From positions 124,001 through 188,000 of the forward strand of contig CANKUU010000001.1 of assembly GCA_947486785.1 (NCBI GenBank): a stretch of 64,000 nt of DNA, given 5' to 3'. Within the stretch, counting starts at the first letter, position 1, and each line of letters starts with the position of its first letter. Positions 17,819-27,513 of the stretch are shown in pieces. The notes beneath the pieces were generated by a model. That model was not told where the DNA came from. It made no database searches and saw only the letters and a program-made list of their open reading frames with translations. The translations under genes were made by a program, and so were the position numbers. Source of the DNA: an uncultured Flavobacteriaceae bacterium (GTDB lineage Bacteria > Bacteroidota > Bacteroidia > Flavobacteriales > Flavobacteriaceae).

Positions 17819-20092
17819 ATGCTTAGAGTACTTTTTTTAATTTTTATGGTAACGTGGGTTTCTTTTTCACAAGCCCAAGATTCGCTTTTAAGAAAAGATC
17901 TAAAGGTAGGTCTTGTTTTAAGTGGGGGTGGCGCAAAGGGTCTTGCTCATATAGGAGCTCTAAAAGTAATAGAGGAAGCAGGTGTAAAGATAGACTATAT
18001 TGCTGGCACAAGTATGGGCGCAATTATAGGTGCTTTATACGCCTCTGGCTACTCGGCAAAAGCTTTAGATTCTATTTTTAAAACTACAGATCTAGCCGAT
18101 CTTATAAAAGATAATTTGCCAAGAAGCGCAAAAACCTTTTATGAAAAGGAAGATTCAGAGCGGTATGCGGTAACTCTTCCATTCAATAATTTTAAAATTT
18201 CAGTCCCCTCAGGGTATTCTGGTGGTCAAAACATCTATAATGAGCTGGTAAGGTTACTATATCATGTGAAAGATGTTAAAGATTTTAATGAGCTGCCCAT
18301 TCCTTTTGTTTGTGTTGCTACAGATGTAGAAACGGGTAAAGAGGTGGTTTTAAATTATGGGTATTTACCAGAGGCCATTATGGCAAGCGGAACCTTACCA
18401 TCTATATTTGAGCCAATTACTATAGGTGACAAAGTTCTTATTGATGGGGGTGTCGTTAACAATTATCCTGTAGAAAGACTTAAAGATTTAGGCGCAGATG
18501 TAGTTATTGGTGTTGATGTGCAACACGATCTTTTAGGTAGGGAGGCACTTTCATCAGCAACAGAAATTCTTTTGCAAATAAACAATTACCGATCTGTTGA
18601 AGCCATGGAAGAAAAATCAAAGAAAACAGATATCTATATTAGACCTGAAATGGCTGAGTATTCGGTACTAGATTTTGATCAGGCCAATACTATTTTGCGT
18701 ATTGGAGAAACCGCTGCTAGACAAAAATATTCCGTTTTAAAAGCATTATCGGTGCTTCAAGGTAAAAAAGTAAAAAAGCCAAAATATTTTAGTATTAATG
18801 ATACCATTGTAGTAAATCGACTTATTATTTCTGGTGATAGTTTAAATCACTCAAGAGGTTATATAAAAGGGAAACTGAGATTTGATCTCGACCAAAAAAT
18901 TACATTTAAAAAACTGCAGCAAGGTATAAGTAATTTATCTGCCACCGGTAACTTTAATTCAATTAGATATCGCCTTTTATCGAATGGTTCAGGAGAAGAT
19001 TTGGTTTTAAAACTTGAAGAGAATAGCAACAAAACATTTATCAGACTCGGTGCGCATTATGATGATTTGTACAAAACAGCGGCCATGATAAACTTAACGG
19101 CTAAAAATCTATTGATGCAAGATGATGTAACTTCTTTAGATGTTATTGTAGGAGATCACCTTAGGTATAATTTTCAGTACTACTTAGACAAGGGTTCTTA
19201 TTTGAGTTTTGGCTTTAATTCAAGGTTTAGCACTTTTGATAAAGAAATCAATTTTGATATCATTAGAGATAATTTTTTAATTTCCAATGTTGGAAATGTA
19301 AATACAATTAATTTAAGCGTTTTAGATATTACAAATCAATTCTACGTGCAAACTGTTTTAAAAGAAGAATTTGCATTTAACGCGGGATTAGAAGCTAAAT
19401 TTTTAAAGTATAGCACACGAACTTTAGGAGAGATAATTGATGAAGATTCAACGAACTCAACAATTTCGGTAGGAGAGGATGGCAGAACCGTTTTTGAAAA
19501 AAGTAATTATTACAGCACATTTGCTCAATTAACTTTTGATACGTTTGATGACAAATATTTTCCTACAAAAGGTATTTACTTTAATGGCGATTTTCATTTA
19601 TTTTTATTTTCATCAGATTTTAATGATAATTTTAAAGAATTTTCAATTGGAAAAGCACGAATAGGAGCAGCATTTACCTTACTGCCAAAGTTGTCTTTAA
19701 ATGTAGAAACTGAGGGAGGGTTTAAATTAGGAATATCGAAGGTGGCTTCGTTTGATTTTATTTTAGGTGGATTTGGCACCAATTTAATAAACAATTTCGT
19801 GCCCTTTTTAGGGTATGATTTTTTATCCTTACCTGGCAACAGCTATGTAAAAGCCTATACTAGGCTTGATTATGAGTTTGCAGCTAAAAATCACGTTTAT
19901 TTTGCTGCTAATTTTGCTAATGTTGATGATGATATCTTTAGAACAGCAGAATGGTTTTCAGAACCTAACTATTCTGGCTATGCACTAGGTTATGGTTTAG
20001 AATCATTTTTAGGACCTATTCAAGTCATTTATGCTTGGTCTCCAGAGCAACCAAAAGGTAATTTATTTTTTAGCCTTGGGTATTGGTTTTAG
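17819..20092 (+). CDS. Patatin-like phospholipase fused to POTRA and outer-membrane barrel (PlpD-like)
   Basis: A 757-residue exported protein: signal peptide MLRVLFLIFMVTWVSFSQAQ, then a patatin domain (about 28-310). The oxyanion loop is GGGAKG (36-41), the nucleophile S65 lies in GTSMG and the catalytic Asp (D209) in IDGG. A POTRA-like segment (about 325-405, INDTIVVNRLIISGDS) and a 16-strand Omp85-type barrel to the C-terminus (ending FSLGYWF) follow. This order is that of type Vd autotransporters such as PlpD. The enzyme is predicted to hydrolyse lipids at or outside the outer membrane. It is probably cotranscribed with uvrC. Confidence 0.92.
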   Translation: MLRVLFLIFMVTWVSFSQAQDSLLRKDLKVGLVLSGGGAKGLAHIGALKVIEEAGVKIDYIAGTSMGAIIGALYASGYSAKALDSIFKTTDLADLIKDNLPRSAKTFYEKEDSERYAVTLPFNNFKISVPSGYSGGQNIYNELVRLLYHVKDVKDFNELPIPFVCVATDVETGKEVVLNYGYLPEAIMASGTLPSIFEPITIGDKVLIDGGVVNNYPVERLKDLGADVVIGVDVQHDLLGREALSSATEILLQINNYRSVEAMEEKSKKTDIYIRPEMAEYSVLDFDQANTILRIGETAARQKYSVLKALSVLQGKKVKKPKYFSINDTIVVNRLIISGDSLNHSRGYIKGKLRFDLDQKITFKKLQQGISNLSATGNFNSIRYRLLSNGSGEDLVLKLEENSNKTFIRLGAHYDDLYKTAAMINLTAKNLLMQDDVTSLDVIVGDHLRYNFQYYLDKGSYLSFGFNSRFSTFDKEINFDIIRDNFLISNVGNVNTINLSVLDITNQFYVQTVLKEEFAFNAGLEAKFLKYSTRTLGEIIDEDSTNSTISVGEDGRTVFEKSNYYSTFAQLTFDTFDDKYFPTKGIYFNGDFHLFLFSSDFNDNFKEFSIGKARIGAAFTLLPKLSLNVETEGGFKLGISKVASFDFILGGFGTNLINNFVPFLGYDFLSLPGNSYVKAYTRLDYEFAAKNHVYFAANFANVDDDIFRTAEWFSEPNYSGYALGYGLESFLGPIQVIYAWSPEQPKGNLFFSLGYWF

Positions 20093-20618
20093 TTCGTTTA
20101 ACACGTACTATTTTAGCTTTTCTACCGAATAGAATAACAACATAATCGCCATTCTCGCATTTAATTTACCTAAAGCTACATCACACAATTAAAATTGGCT
20201 ACAAACAAGTTGCATTTAACTATGCCTTGTAGCTTTTAGTTTAGTACTGTAAGAGCTAAGCCAATACTTCGTAAAGTGCTTTTCTACAACAAATTTAAAC
20301 TAACTTTAACTTTATAAACACACCTAAAAAAGCAAGTTCTTTTATAACTTAGGGCTGGTATTAGCGTCAATTGATAATCATGATTTTACCAATCGCTATG
20401 GTGTTATTATTTTTCCGATATTTGTAAGGTAACAGGATTATAAAATATGATGCAATTAAGAATTGATATTACGGCCCATTTAAGGGCAATGTGGTGATTA
20501 TTATAGTTTAGTAGTAAGGTCGCTGACTTTACTTAAAAATAGTAAAAATATCATGCTTATTTTACTATCGCTTAAGAATAATAATTACCATTAAAAATTC
20601 AATTTAAAAATATATTAG
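20093..20618. other. 526-base gap upstream of hppD with inverted repeats, no gene
   Basis: No credible ORF. Two nested inverted repeats are present: TAAAGCTAC (20171-20179) with GTAGCTTTTA (20229-20238), nearly complementary, and GCTACAA (20198-20204) with TTGTAGC (20227-20233), perfect. They could form a weak structured leader or be chance. No promoter with both elements is clear. Confidence 0.4.
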
Positions 20619-21782
20619 ATGGCAGCAGAAATTAAAAACCTTAAAGATTTAAAAAACACAGAATATTCTTTAAAAAAACTCTTTAAAGAGGCAGAAGATT
20701 TTCTTCCCCTTTTAGGAACCGATTACGTAGAGCTTTATGTGGGTAATGCAAAACAATCAGCACATTTTTATAAGACTGCTTTTGGTTTTCAATCTGAGGC
20801 TTATGCAGGATTAGAAACTGGGTTAAAAGACAGAGTTTCGTATGTTTTAAAACAAGATAAAATAAGATTAGTTTTAACAACACCTTTACAAAAAGGGGGT
20901 GAATTAAACCGGCACATTGATGAGCATGGCGATGGGGTAAAAATTGTGGCTCTTTGGGTAGACGATGCTACAAAAGCTTTTGAAGAAACCACAAAAAGAG
21001 GCGCCAAACCCTATATGAAGCCAACACGAGAAGAAGATGCTGATGGATATGTAATTCGCTCAGGCATTTATACTTATGGTGAAACTGTTCACATGTTTGT
21101 AGAACGAAAAAATTATAAAGGAGTATTTTTACCAGGATATCGAAAGTGGGAGTCGCATTATAACCCTGAACCAGTAGGTCTAAAGTTTATTGATCATATG
21201 GTGGGTAATGTAGGTTGGAACGAGATGAACAAATGGTGTAAGTTCTACGGTGAAGTTATGGGCTTCGCTCAAATAGTTTCTTTTGTTGATGATGATATAG
21301 CTACAGAATACACAGCGCTCATGAGTAAGGTAATGAGTAATGGTAACGGAAGAGTTAAATTTCCTATAAATGAACCAGCAAAAGGTAAAAAGAAATCTCA
21401 AATAGAAGAATATTTAGATTTTTATAATGGCCCTGGCGTGCAACATTTGGCTCTTGCAACTGATGACATTGTGGCAACTGTATCTGCCATGCGTGAAAGA
21501 GGTGTAGAGTTTCTTTACGTTCCTGAAGAATATTATGATGATTTAATAGAACGCGTTGGTGAGATTGATGAAGATGTTGAAATTTTGAAAAAGCACGGCA
21601 TCTTAATTGATCGCGATGAAGAGGGGTACTTATTGCAGCTTTTCACGAAAACGATAGTTGACAGACCTACTTTATTTATAGAAATTATACAACGAAAAGG
21701 TGCACAGTCTTTTGGTGTAGGTAATTTTAAAGCACTTTTTGAAGCAATTGAAAGAGAACAAGAAGCTAGAGGAACTCTGTAG
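20619..21782 (+). CDS. hppD: 4-hydroxyphenylpyruvate dioxygenase
   Basis: A 387-residue Fe(II) dioxygenase converting 4-hydroxyphenylpyruvate to homogentisate in tyrosine breakdown. It contains two vicinal-oxygen-chelate domains. The three iron ligands are visible in the C-terminal domain: H193 in IDHMVGN, H276 in GVQHLALAT and E355 in LFIEIIQRKG. The length matches the family. The next catabolic enzyme, homogentisate 1,2-dioxygenase, is not in the window. The gene is followed by a candidate small RNA and by DUF3108 and tryptophan dioxygenase genes on the same strand. Confidence 0.95.
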   Translation: MAAEIKNLKDLKNTEYSLKKLFKEAEDFLPLLGTDYVELYVGNAKQSAHFYKTAFGFQSEAYAGLETGLKDRVSYVLKQDKIRLVLTTPLQKGGELNRHIDEHGDGVKIVALWVDDATKAFEETTKRGAKPYMKPTREEDADGYVIRSGIYTYGETVHMFVERKNYKGVFLPGYRKWESHYNPEPVGLKFIDHMVGNVGWNEMNKWCKFYGEVMGFAQIVSFVDDDIATEYTALMSKVMSNGNGRVKFPINEPAKGKKKSQIEEYLDFYNGPGVQHLALATDDIVATVSAMRERGVEFLYVPEEYYDDLIERVGEIDEDVEILKKHGILIDRDEEGYLLQLFTKTIVDRPTLFIEIIQRKGAQSFGVGNFKALFEAIEREQEARGTL

Positions 21783-21890
21783 CCAAATGAATTTTAACAT
21801 TGTTCTGAAATTCATTAAGAAATCACTTAATTACTGTTAATACATACGTTAAAGTACGTTAAAAACGTAAAATGAATTAGCATAATTTTA

Positions 21891-22007
21891 TAAATTTGTA
21901 ACCATAAGGGGTGGTTCCCTTATAACTTTAGGTATTGAATTTTCATAATTTAAAGTTTGGTTGGTTATTTATGAAAAAGCTTGGTTTTTTAAACCAAGCT
22001 TTTTTTT
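21891..22007 (+). ncRNA. Candidate structured small RNA with own promoter element and terminator
   Basis: TAAATTTG (21891-21898) is a Bacteroidota -7 element. Right after it come three nested helices. The outer stem is TAACCA (21899-21904) with TGGTTA (21962-21967). Hairpin 1 is ATAAGGG (21904-21910) with CCCTTAT (21917-21923), loop GTGGTT. Hairpin 2 is AACTTTA (21924-21930) with TAAAGTT (21951-21957). A strong terminator follows at 21974-22007. Together they form a three-way-junction RNA of about 105 nucleotides with no ORF. A -33 element is not clear, and the start point may trim the outer stem. It may belong to a known Bacteroidota RNA family (flavo-1 is one to test), which I cannot confirm. 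Confidence 0.6.
21974..22007 (+). terminator. Strong rho-independent terminator
   Basis: A perfect 14-bp stem: AAAAAGCTTGGTTT (21974-21987) pairs with AAACCAAGCTTTTT (21991-22004) with a TTT loop and a run of T. It ends the candidate small RNA and any readthrough from hppD, isolating both from the DUF3108 gene. Confidence 0.92.
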
Positions 22008-22154
22008 GGTCTCGTCTTAAATTACGAATGTAAACAGTATCTAAAATCAATGTTTGAACAATACTTTGGAACAAATTTTGTTATAACTAAGAACAAGGTC
22101 TTAGTTATGCTTGTATATCAATACAATTGCTAATTTTAACCAATATTTTACGTT

Positions 22155-23015
22155 ATGAGAATATTTTTAGCGTTCCTTTTTTTAAATGTTACTTTATTTG
22201 GTTTTTCACAAGAATCAGTTTCAAGTGATCTAGCTTTCAGTGAAGAGGCTAAATCAGCAACTGAATTTTTTAGACCTTTAAAAGTGAAATCCGAAAAAGA
22301 ATCCACTTTTAAGCCGGGTGAGTGGTTAAAATTTAGATTGCATTATGGGGCGTTAAATGCTAGTTACGCAACCCTACATGTAAAGTCTGATAGTATTAAA
22401 GGAGAACCAGTTTATCACGTAGTAGGTAAGGGTAAGACTACTGGTTGGGCAAGTTTATTCTTTAAAGTAGATGACACTTATGAAAGTTATTTTAGTAAAA
22501 AAGACGGTAAGCCATATAAATTTGTAAGAAAAATAGATGAAGGGGGCTACAAAAAAGATTTAGAAATAGATTTCGATCACAAAGAAAGTAAAGCTATTCT
22601 TAACGATAAGAAGAATAAAAAGAAAACAAGCTTTGACCTGCAAGACAGTATTCAAGATTTGATTTCTGCATTTTATTTTCTAAGAAATAATTATGATGCT
22701 GATAGTCTTAAGGTAGGTAAGTCGATTAAAATGAGAATGTTATACGACGATGATGGTATTTTTAATTTCAAACTTAAATATTTAGGTAAAGAAGTTTTAA
22801 AAACTAAATATGGTAAAGTAGAGTGTCATAAGTTTCGACCCCTAGTGCAGTCTGGCCGTGTTTTTAAAGAAAAAGAAAGTCTATCGTTATGGGTGAGTAC
22901 AGACAAAAACAGAATACCTATTCGCATTAGTGCAAAATTAGCCGTAGGCGCAATCAAAGCAGATTTAGAAGCGTACAATGGGCTCAAGTATCAATTTAAA
23001 ATTATTAGAGATTAA
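22155..23015 (+). CDS. DUF3108 domain-containing exported protein
   Basis: A 286-residue protein with signal peptide MRIFLAFLFLNVTLFGFSQ. The mature part matches the DUF3108 pattern: F-x-x-G-E-W-L-x-F-x-x-x-Y-G near residue 55, a G-W-A-S-L-F-F-K-V-D-D-x-Y-E-S-Y segment, DLISAFYFLR and a C-terminal LSLWVSTDKNRIPIRI. These proteins are predicted periplasmic beta-barrel-like carriers of unknown ligand. It lies between the tyrosine and tryptophan catabolic genes in one orientation, an arrangement I recall as recurrent in flavobacteria, but a catabolic role is not shown. Confidence 0.87.
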   Translation: MRIFLAFLFLNVTLFGFSQESVSSDLAFSEEAKSATEFFRPLKVKSEKESTFKPGEWLKFRLHYGALNASYATLHVKSDSIKGEPVYHVVGKGKTTGWASLFFKVDDTYESYFSKKDGKPYKFVRKIDEGGYKKDLEIDFDHKESKAILNDKKNKKKTSFDLQDSIQDLISAFYFLRNNYDADSLKVGKSIKMRMLYDDDGIFNFKLKYLGKEVLKTKYGKVECHKFRPLVQSGRVFKEKESLSLWVSTDKNRIPIRISAKLAVGAIKADLEAYNGLKYQFKIIRD

Positions 23016-23166
23016 TCTCAATTTTGTTTATCATCTTCTTATTTTAAGAGTTTTAATTGCATTGATGGCATCTTCAATTTTTGATTAAAAAATCTTTCCG
23101 TAGTTTTGGGGCAGACAAAAAGATGTGCCTTTTTGCACAAATATATAAGCCAGAAAATAGCGGGGC

Positions 23167-24135
23167 ATGACCAAAAAAGAGCAGATTAATTCTCAAATCA
23201 TAAAGCTTGAAGAAAAGTATAAAGATTCTGGACAAGACTTAAGTTCATACCTAGATGGGTTACTTTATCAAAGATATCTAACCTATTGGGATTATATACA
23301 CCTCGACACTCTTTTAAGCCTACAGGTTCCAAGAACATATTTTCCTGATGAAGAAATTTTCATCATGTATCATCAAATTACTGAGCTTTATTTTAAGCTA
23401 ATTCTTCATGAGCAGAAGCAATTAGTTGATGATAAGTCGCAAAATGTTGAATTCTTTATTGAGAAAGCAAGACGCATTAATAGTTATTTTCAAGCCTTAA
23501 TTTCCTCGTTTAGTATTATGATAAAAGGTATGGAGCGAAAGCAGTTTTTGCAATATCGAATGGCATTACTTCCGGCAAGTGGCTTTCAATCCGTGCAATA
23601 CAGAATGATTGAAATTTATGCAACGGGTTTAGAAAATTTGGTTCATCATACAGAACGAGATCAATTTTCATCTGAAGACACCATTGAAGAGCTTTATGAG
23701 CATATCTATTGGAAAAAAGGTGCGACAGATATTACAACAGGGGAAAAGACATTAACATTAAAGCAGTTTGAATACAGGTATACACCACGTCTAGTTCGAA
23801 TTGCAAAACAAGTAAAAAATAGCACTATTTGGGGCAAATATTTAAGTTTGCCTGTTAAAGATCAAGATAATAAAGAGTTAATAAAAGCGTTAAAGACTCT
23901 AGATATAAACGCAAACGTAAATTGGCCTTTAATGCACATGGGTTCTGCACATCGTTATCTGGACAAAGATAAAATGCAAATTGATGCAACAGGAGGCACT
24001 AATTGGAAAGAATATCTTCCGCCAAGTTTTCAAAAAGTCGTGTTTTTTCCAGAATTATATACTAAAGTAGAGTTAAATAATTGGGGAAAAGAATGGGTTG
24101 ACCATATCTTTAACCCCAATAAAGTATCAAAATAA
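23167..24135 (+). CDS. kynA: Tryptophan 2,3-dioxygenase
   Basis: A 322-residue heme dioxygenase that opens the indole ring of L-tryptophan to N-formylkynurenine, the first step of the kynurenine route. The active-site histidine is H69 in YHQITELYFKLILHE. The likely heme-iron ligand is H257 in WPLMHMGSAH, by alignment of the W-x(3)-H pattern, and a GGTNWKEYLPPSFQ segment follows as in the family. Its TAA stop is directly followed by the ATG of the M23 peptidase gene (no spacer), so the two are translationally linked. Confidence 0.94.
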   Translation: MTKKEQINSQIIKLEEKYKDSGQDLSSYLDGLLYQRYLTYWDYIHLDTLLSLQVPRTYFPDEEIFIMYHQITELYFKLILHEQKQLVDDKSQNVEFFIEKARRINSYFQALISSFSIMIKGMERKQFLQYRMALLPASGFQSVQYRMIEIYATGLENLVHHTERDQFSSEDTIEELYEHIYWKKGATDITTGEKTLTLKQFEYRYTPRLVRIAKQVKNSTIWGKYLSLPVKDQDNKELIKALKTLDINANVNWPLMHMGSAHRYLDKDKMQIDATGGTNWKEYLPPSFQKVVFFPELYTKVELNNWGKEWVDHIFNPNKVSK

Positions 24136-25437
24136 ATGAATAAAATTTGGGGCATTTTTTTAATCACAATTACCGTTTTTTCATGTAAAAATGATTCTAA
24201 ATCATTGGAGCTAACCCAAGAAGCGATAGAAAAGGAAAATGCAATGGTTAGCGTTGTTCCAAAACCATTGATGAAATTTGGCTTTAATCTTGATAATTTT
24301 GAAGTTAAAAAAGATACCATTAGATATGGTGACAGTTTTGGTGAATTAATGTTGCAACACAAGGTTGAGTATCCAAAGATTGCAAAAATCTCCAAAGATT
24401 TTAAAGATACTTTTGATGTTCGAAAAATTAGAGTAGGTAAACCCTATACCATCTTAAAATCAAAAGACACCACAGAAACTGCACAAGTTTTTATATATGA
24501 AAACGATGTTGTAAACTATACGGTAGTTGATTTGCGCGATAGCGTATCGGCTTATAGGGATAAAAATAAAGTTAAATATGTAAATCGTGAAGCATCTGGC
24601 GTTATTGAGACCTCATTATCGGAAGCTATTTTAGCACAGGGCATTGATTATAAAGTTACCAATGATTTATCTGAAATTTATGCTTGGACAATTGACTTCT
24701 TTCGTCTTCAGAAAGGAGATAAATTTAAAGTAATTTATAAAGAGAAGTATATAAACGATAGTATTTATGCTGGGGCAGAACCCATAGAAGCTGCTTATTT
24801 TGAGCACAACGGTAGACCAATTTATGCTTTTGCTTATGAAAATGATTCTTTAAAAAAGATAGTAGACTATTATGATGATGAGGCAAATAATTTAAGAAGA
24901 ACATTTTTAAGAGCTCCTGTGCAATTTAGTCGCATTTCTTCGCGATACAACTTAAAACGAAAAATAAGGTTTTATGGGAATAGAATTCGACCACACAAAG
25001 GCACCGATTATGCAGCACCCGTAGGCACGCCAATACTGGCTACTGCAAATGGTACTGTAACTGAATCAACAAGAAGAGGAGGCAACGGTAAATATGTTAA
25101 AATTCGACATAACGCCACTTACAGCACCCAATATTTACACATGAAAAAGCAGAATGTTAAAAAGGGTCAGTATGTAAGACAAGGAGATGTGATTGGTTGG
25201 ATCGGAATGACTGGAAACACTAGTGGACCACATGTTTGTTATCGGTTTTGGCGAAACGGAAGACAAGTAGACCCGTTAAGAGAAAAACTACCTAAAGCAA
25301 AGCCATTAGCAGTTGATTTGCAACCAGCATATTTTGAGTATGTAAATCCGTTAAAAGATCAACTTGACTGTATGGCTTATCCTGAAATTGCAGAACCTAT
25401 GCAAGAAGCAGACGATTTATTAACTTTAAACCAATAG
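24136..25437 (+). CDS. M23-family peptidase lipoprotein
   Basis: A 433-residue predicted lipoprotein (signal MNKIWGIFLITITVFS, Cys17). The N-terminal half (about 60-280) has the layout of the Csd3/LytM-type propeptide domains. The C-terminal part is an M23 metallopeptidase with HKGTDYAAPVGTP (first H and D zinc ligands), TQYLHMKK and GPHVCYRFW (final H). All expected zinc ligands are seen, so it should be an active peptidoglycan hydrolase facing the periplasm. It abuts the tryptophan dioxygenase gene with no gap. Confidence 0.93.
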   Translation: MNKIWGIFLITITVFSCKNDSKSLELTQEAIEKENAMVSVVPKPLMKFGFNLDNFEVKKDTIRYGDSFGELMLQHKVEYPKIAKISKDFKDTFDVRKIRVGKPYTILKSKDTTETAQVFIYENDVVNYTVVDLRDSVSAYRDKNKVKYVNREASGVIETSLSEAILAQGIDYKVTNDLSEIYAWTIDFFRLQKGDKFKVIYKEKYINDSIYAGAEPIEAAYFEHNGRPIYAFAYENDSLKKIVDYYDDEANNLRRTFLRAPVQFSRISSRYNLKRKIRFYGNRIRPHKGTDYAAPVGTPILATANGTVTESTRRGGNGKYVKIRHNATYSTQYLHMKKQNVKKGQYVRQGDVIGWIGMTGNTSGPHVCYRFWRNGRQVDPLREKLPKAKPLAVDLQPAYFEYVNPLKDQLDCMAYPEIAEPMQEADDLLTLNQ

Positions 25438-25587
25438 TAAATTATAAGTTAGTGAATACAGAGCACAAAGAAGTTAAAACTATGCTATGCTCTACTTAGT
25501 TTATTCTAAGTATTATCTCGTATTATTGCATTTTTCAAATACATTATTTGATGTATAAAAAGAAGCTTTAAACTATAATTATCTAAC

Positions 25588-27225
25588 ATGCCATTAAAAA
25601 ACGTTAACCCCACTTCAACAATAGCTTGGAAGAAGCTAACTGATCATTACAAGAAAACTCAGGCATTAGAAATAAAATCCCATTTTAAAAATGACAGCAA
25701 TAGAGCTTCAAATTTTTCGCTGAGTTGGAATGATTTTTTTCTAGACTTTTCAAAGAATAGAATTACTAATGAGACCATGCAGTTGTTGCTGCAATTATCA
25801 GAAGAAGTACAATTAAAGGATGCTATTGAGAAATATTTTGCTGGCGACCCTATTAATGAAACAGAAAATAGAGCGGTACTCCATACGGCTTTGCGAGCGA
25901 AAAATACAGATCAAATTTTTGTAGCAAATGAAAATGTAGTTGATGAAGTTTATAAGGTAAAAGAAAAGATCAAAGATTTTTCAGAGCAAATTATTTCAGG
26001 AAATAAAAGAGGGCATACCGGTAAAGCATTTACCGATATCGTTAATATTGGTATAGGTGGCTCTGATTTAGGTCCTGCGATGGTTACCGAAGCGTTAAAA
26101 TTTTATAAAAACCATTTAAAAGTTCATTTTGTTAGTAATGTAGATGGTGATCATGTGAATGAAGTATTAAAAGACTTAAACCCCGAAACAACATTATTTA
26201 TAGTAGTTTCTAAGACTTTTACTACACAAGAAACATTAAGTAATGCAACTACCATAAAAAAGTGGTTTTTAAAGAATGCCACACAGCAAGATGTTGCAAA
26301 GCATTTTGCAGCAGTTTCTACAAATGCAAAGGCTATTGCAGATTTTGGTATTGATACAGAAAACGTTTTTCCGATGTGGGACTGGGTTGGAGGCCGATTT
26401 TCTCTTTGGAGTGCGGTAGGTATTTCAGTAGTTTTAGCCATAGGTTTCGAAAATTTTGATGCTTTATTAAAAGGTGCAAACCAGATGGATGAGCATTTTA
26501 AGAACGAAGATTTAGATAAGAATATTCCTGTTATATTAGCCCTTTTGAGTGTTTGGTATAATAATTTTTATGGAGCCGAAACAGAGGCTATAATACCTTA
26601 TACGCAATATTTAAGCAGATTTTCTGCCTATCTGCAACAGGGTATAATGGAGAGTAATGGTAAAAGTGTAGATCGTAATGGTAAACCCGTAGATTACCAA
26701 ACGGGTACGGTAATTTGGGGTGAGCCCGGTACAAATTCTCAACATGCTTTTTTTCAACTAATGCATCAAGGTACAAAGATGATTCCGGCAGATTTTATCG
26801 GTTTCAAAGAGTCATTACATGCTAATGTTGATCATCATCAAAAGCTTATGGCTAATTTTTTCGCGCAAACAGAGGCGTTAATGAATGGTAAAACAAGTGA
26901 CGAGGTTCGTATAGAACTTGAGGCAAAAGGTATGTCCGAAGAAGCGATTTTAAAATTACTCTCGTTTAAAGTATTCGCTGGAAACAACCCAACAAATACA
27001 CTTTTGATAAATAAATTAAGCCCACAAAATTTAGGGGCTTTAATCGCCATGTATGAGCATAAAATTTTTGTGCAAGGCATAATTTGGAATATTTTTAGTT
27101 ATGACCAATGGGGAGTAGAATTAGGAAAACAACTAGCTGGCACTACATTAAAAGATATAAAAGAATCAGAAATTAGCGCTCATGATGCTTCAACAGAGCA
27201 ACTTCTTAAGCGATTTAAAAGTTAA
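25588..27225 (+). CDS. pgi: Glucose-6-phosphate isomerase
   Basis: A 545-residue phosphoglucose isomerase, the normal length. Recognisable segments include [14 protein letters not shown] (sugar-phosphate loop), [26 protein letters not shown] (PGI signature 1) and [23 protein letters not shown] with the catalytic His. It interconverts glucose 6-phosphate and fructose 6-phosphate. Its upstream neighbour is 150 bases away, so it is likely a single-gene unit. Confidence 0.97.
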   Translation: MPLKNVNPTSTIAWKKLTDHYKKTQALEIKSHFKNDSNRASNFSLSWNDFFLDFSKNRITNETMQLLLQLSEEVQLKDAIEKYFAGDPINETENRAVLHTALRAKNTDQIFVANENVVDEVYKVKEKIKDFSEQIISGNKRGHTGKAFTDIVNIGIGGSDLGPAMVTEALKFYKNHLKVHFVSNVDGDHVNEVLKDLNPETTLFIVVSKTFTTQETLSNATTIKKWFLKNATQQDVAKHFAAVSTNAKAIADFGIDTENVFPMWDWVGGRFSLWSAVGISVVLAIGFENFDALLKGANQMDEHFKNEDLDKNIPVILALLSVWYNNFYGAETEAIIPYTQYLSRFSAYLQQGIMESNGKSVDRNGKPVDYQTGTVIWGEPGTNSQHAFFQLMHQGTKMIPADFIGFKESLHANVDHHQKLMANFFAQTEALMNGKTSDEVRIELEAKGMSEEAILKLLSFKVFAGNNPTNTLLINKLSPQNLGALIAMYEHKIFVQGIIWNIFSYDQWGVELGKQLAGTTLKDIKESEISAHDASTEQLLKRFKS

Positions 27226-27376
27226 AATAAATTCTGTTCAATATGATGGTTAGTTTATATAATGCCTTTTGGTTTATATAGTTTTTTCTTTACAAGAACT
27301 ACCTAGTAATCTAAAAAATTGTAAAAGGCGACTTAAGAAATATCTAGATATTTTTAATAGTTCAAACATTTTAACG

Positions 27377-27420
27377 TTTGTTTATTTAATTCACAGAATG
27401 CTAATTTTGTGTTAAATTTG
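27377..27420 (+). promoter_or_regulatory. Promoter region of the large TonB receptor gene
   Basis: TTTG (27377-27380) and TAATTTTG (27402-27409) are 21 bases apart, a full match to the Bacteroidota promoter rule. A second -7 element, TAAATTTG, follows at 27413-27420. The ATG is at 27514, so the leader would be about 100 bases. Confidence 0.65.
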
Positions 27421-27513
27421 CACCCTCAAAATTTAATGTTCTCTTAATATTCAGTTTTGAAAAAAGGAGGACTTTTGCGGCAAATTTGAAAATTAAATTA
27501 ACTCAAAGAACAA

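Noticed and set aside
17854-18081. A 75-codon plus-strand ORF inside the patatin gene
   Set aside because: It overlaps the patatin active site in another frame; the patatin motifs show which frame is real.
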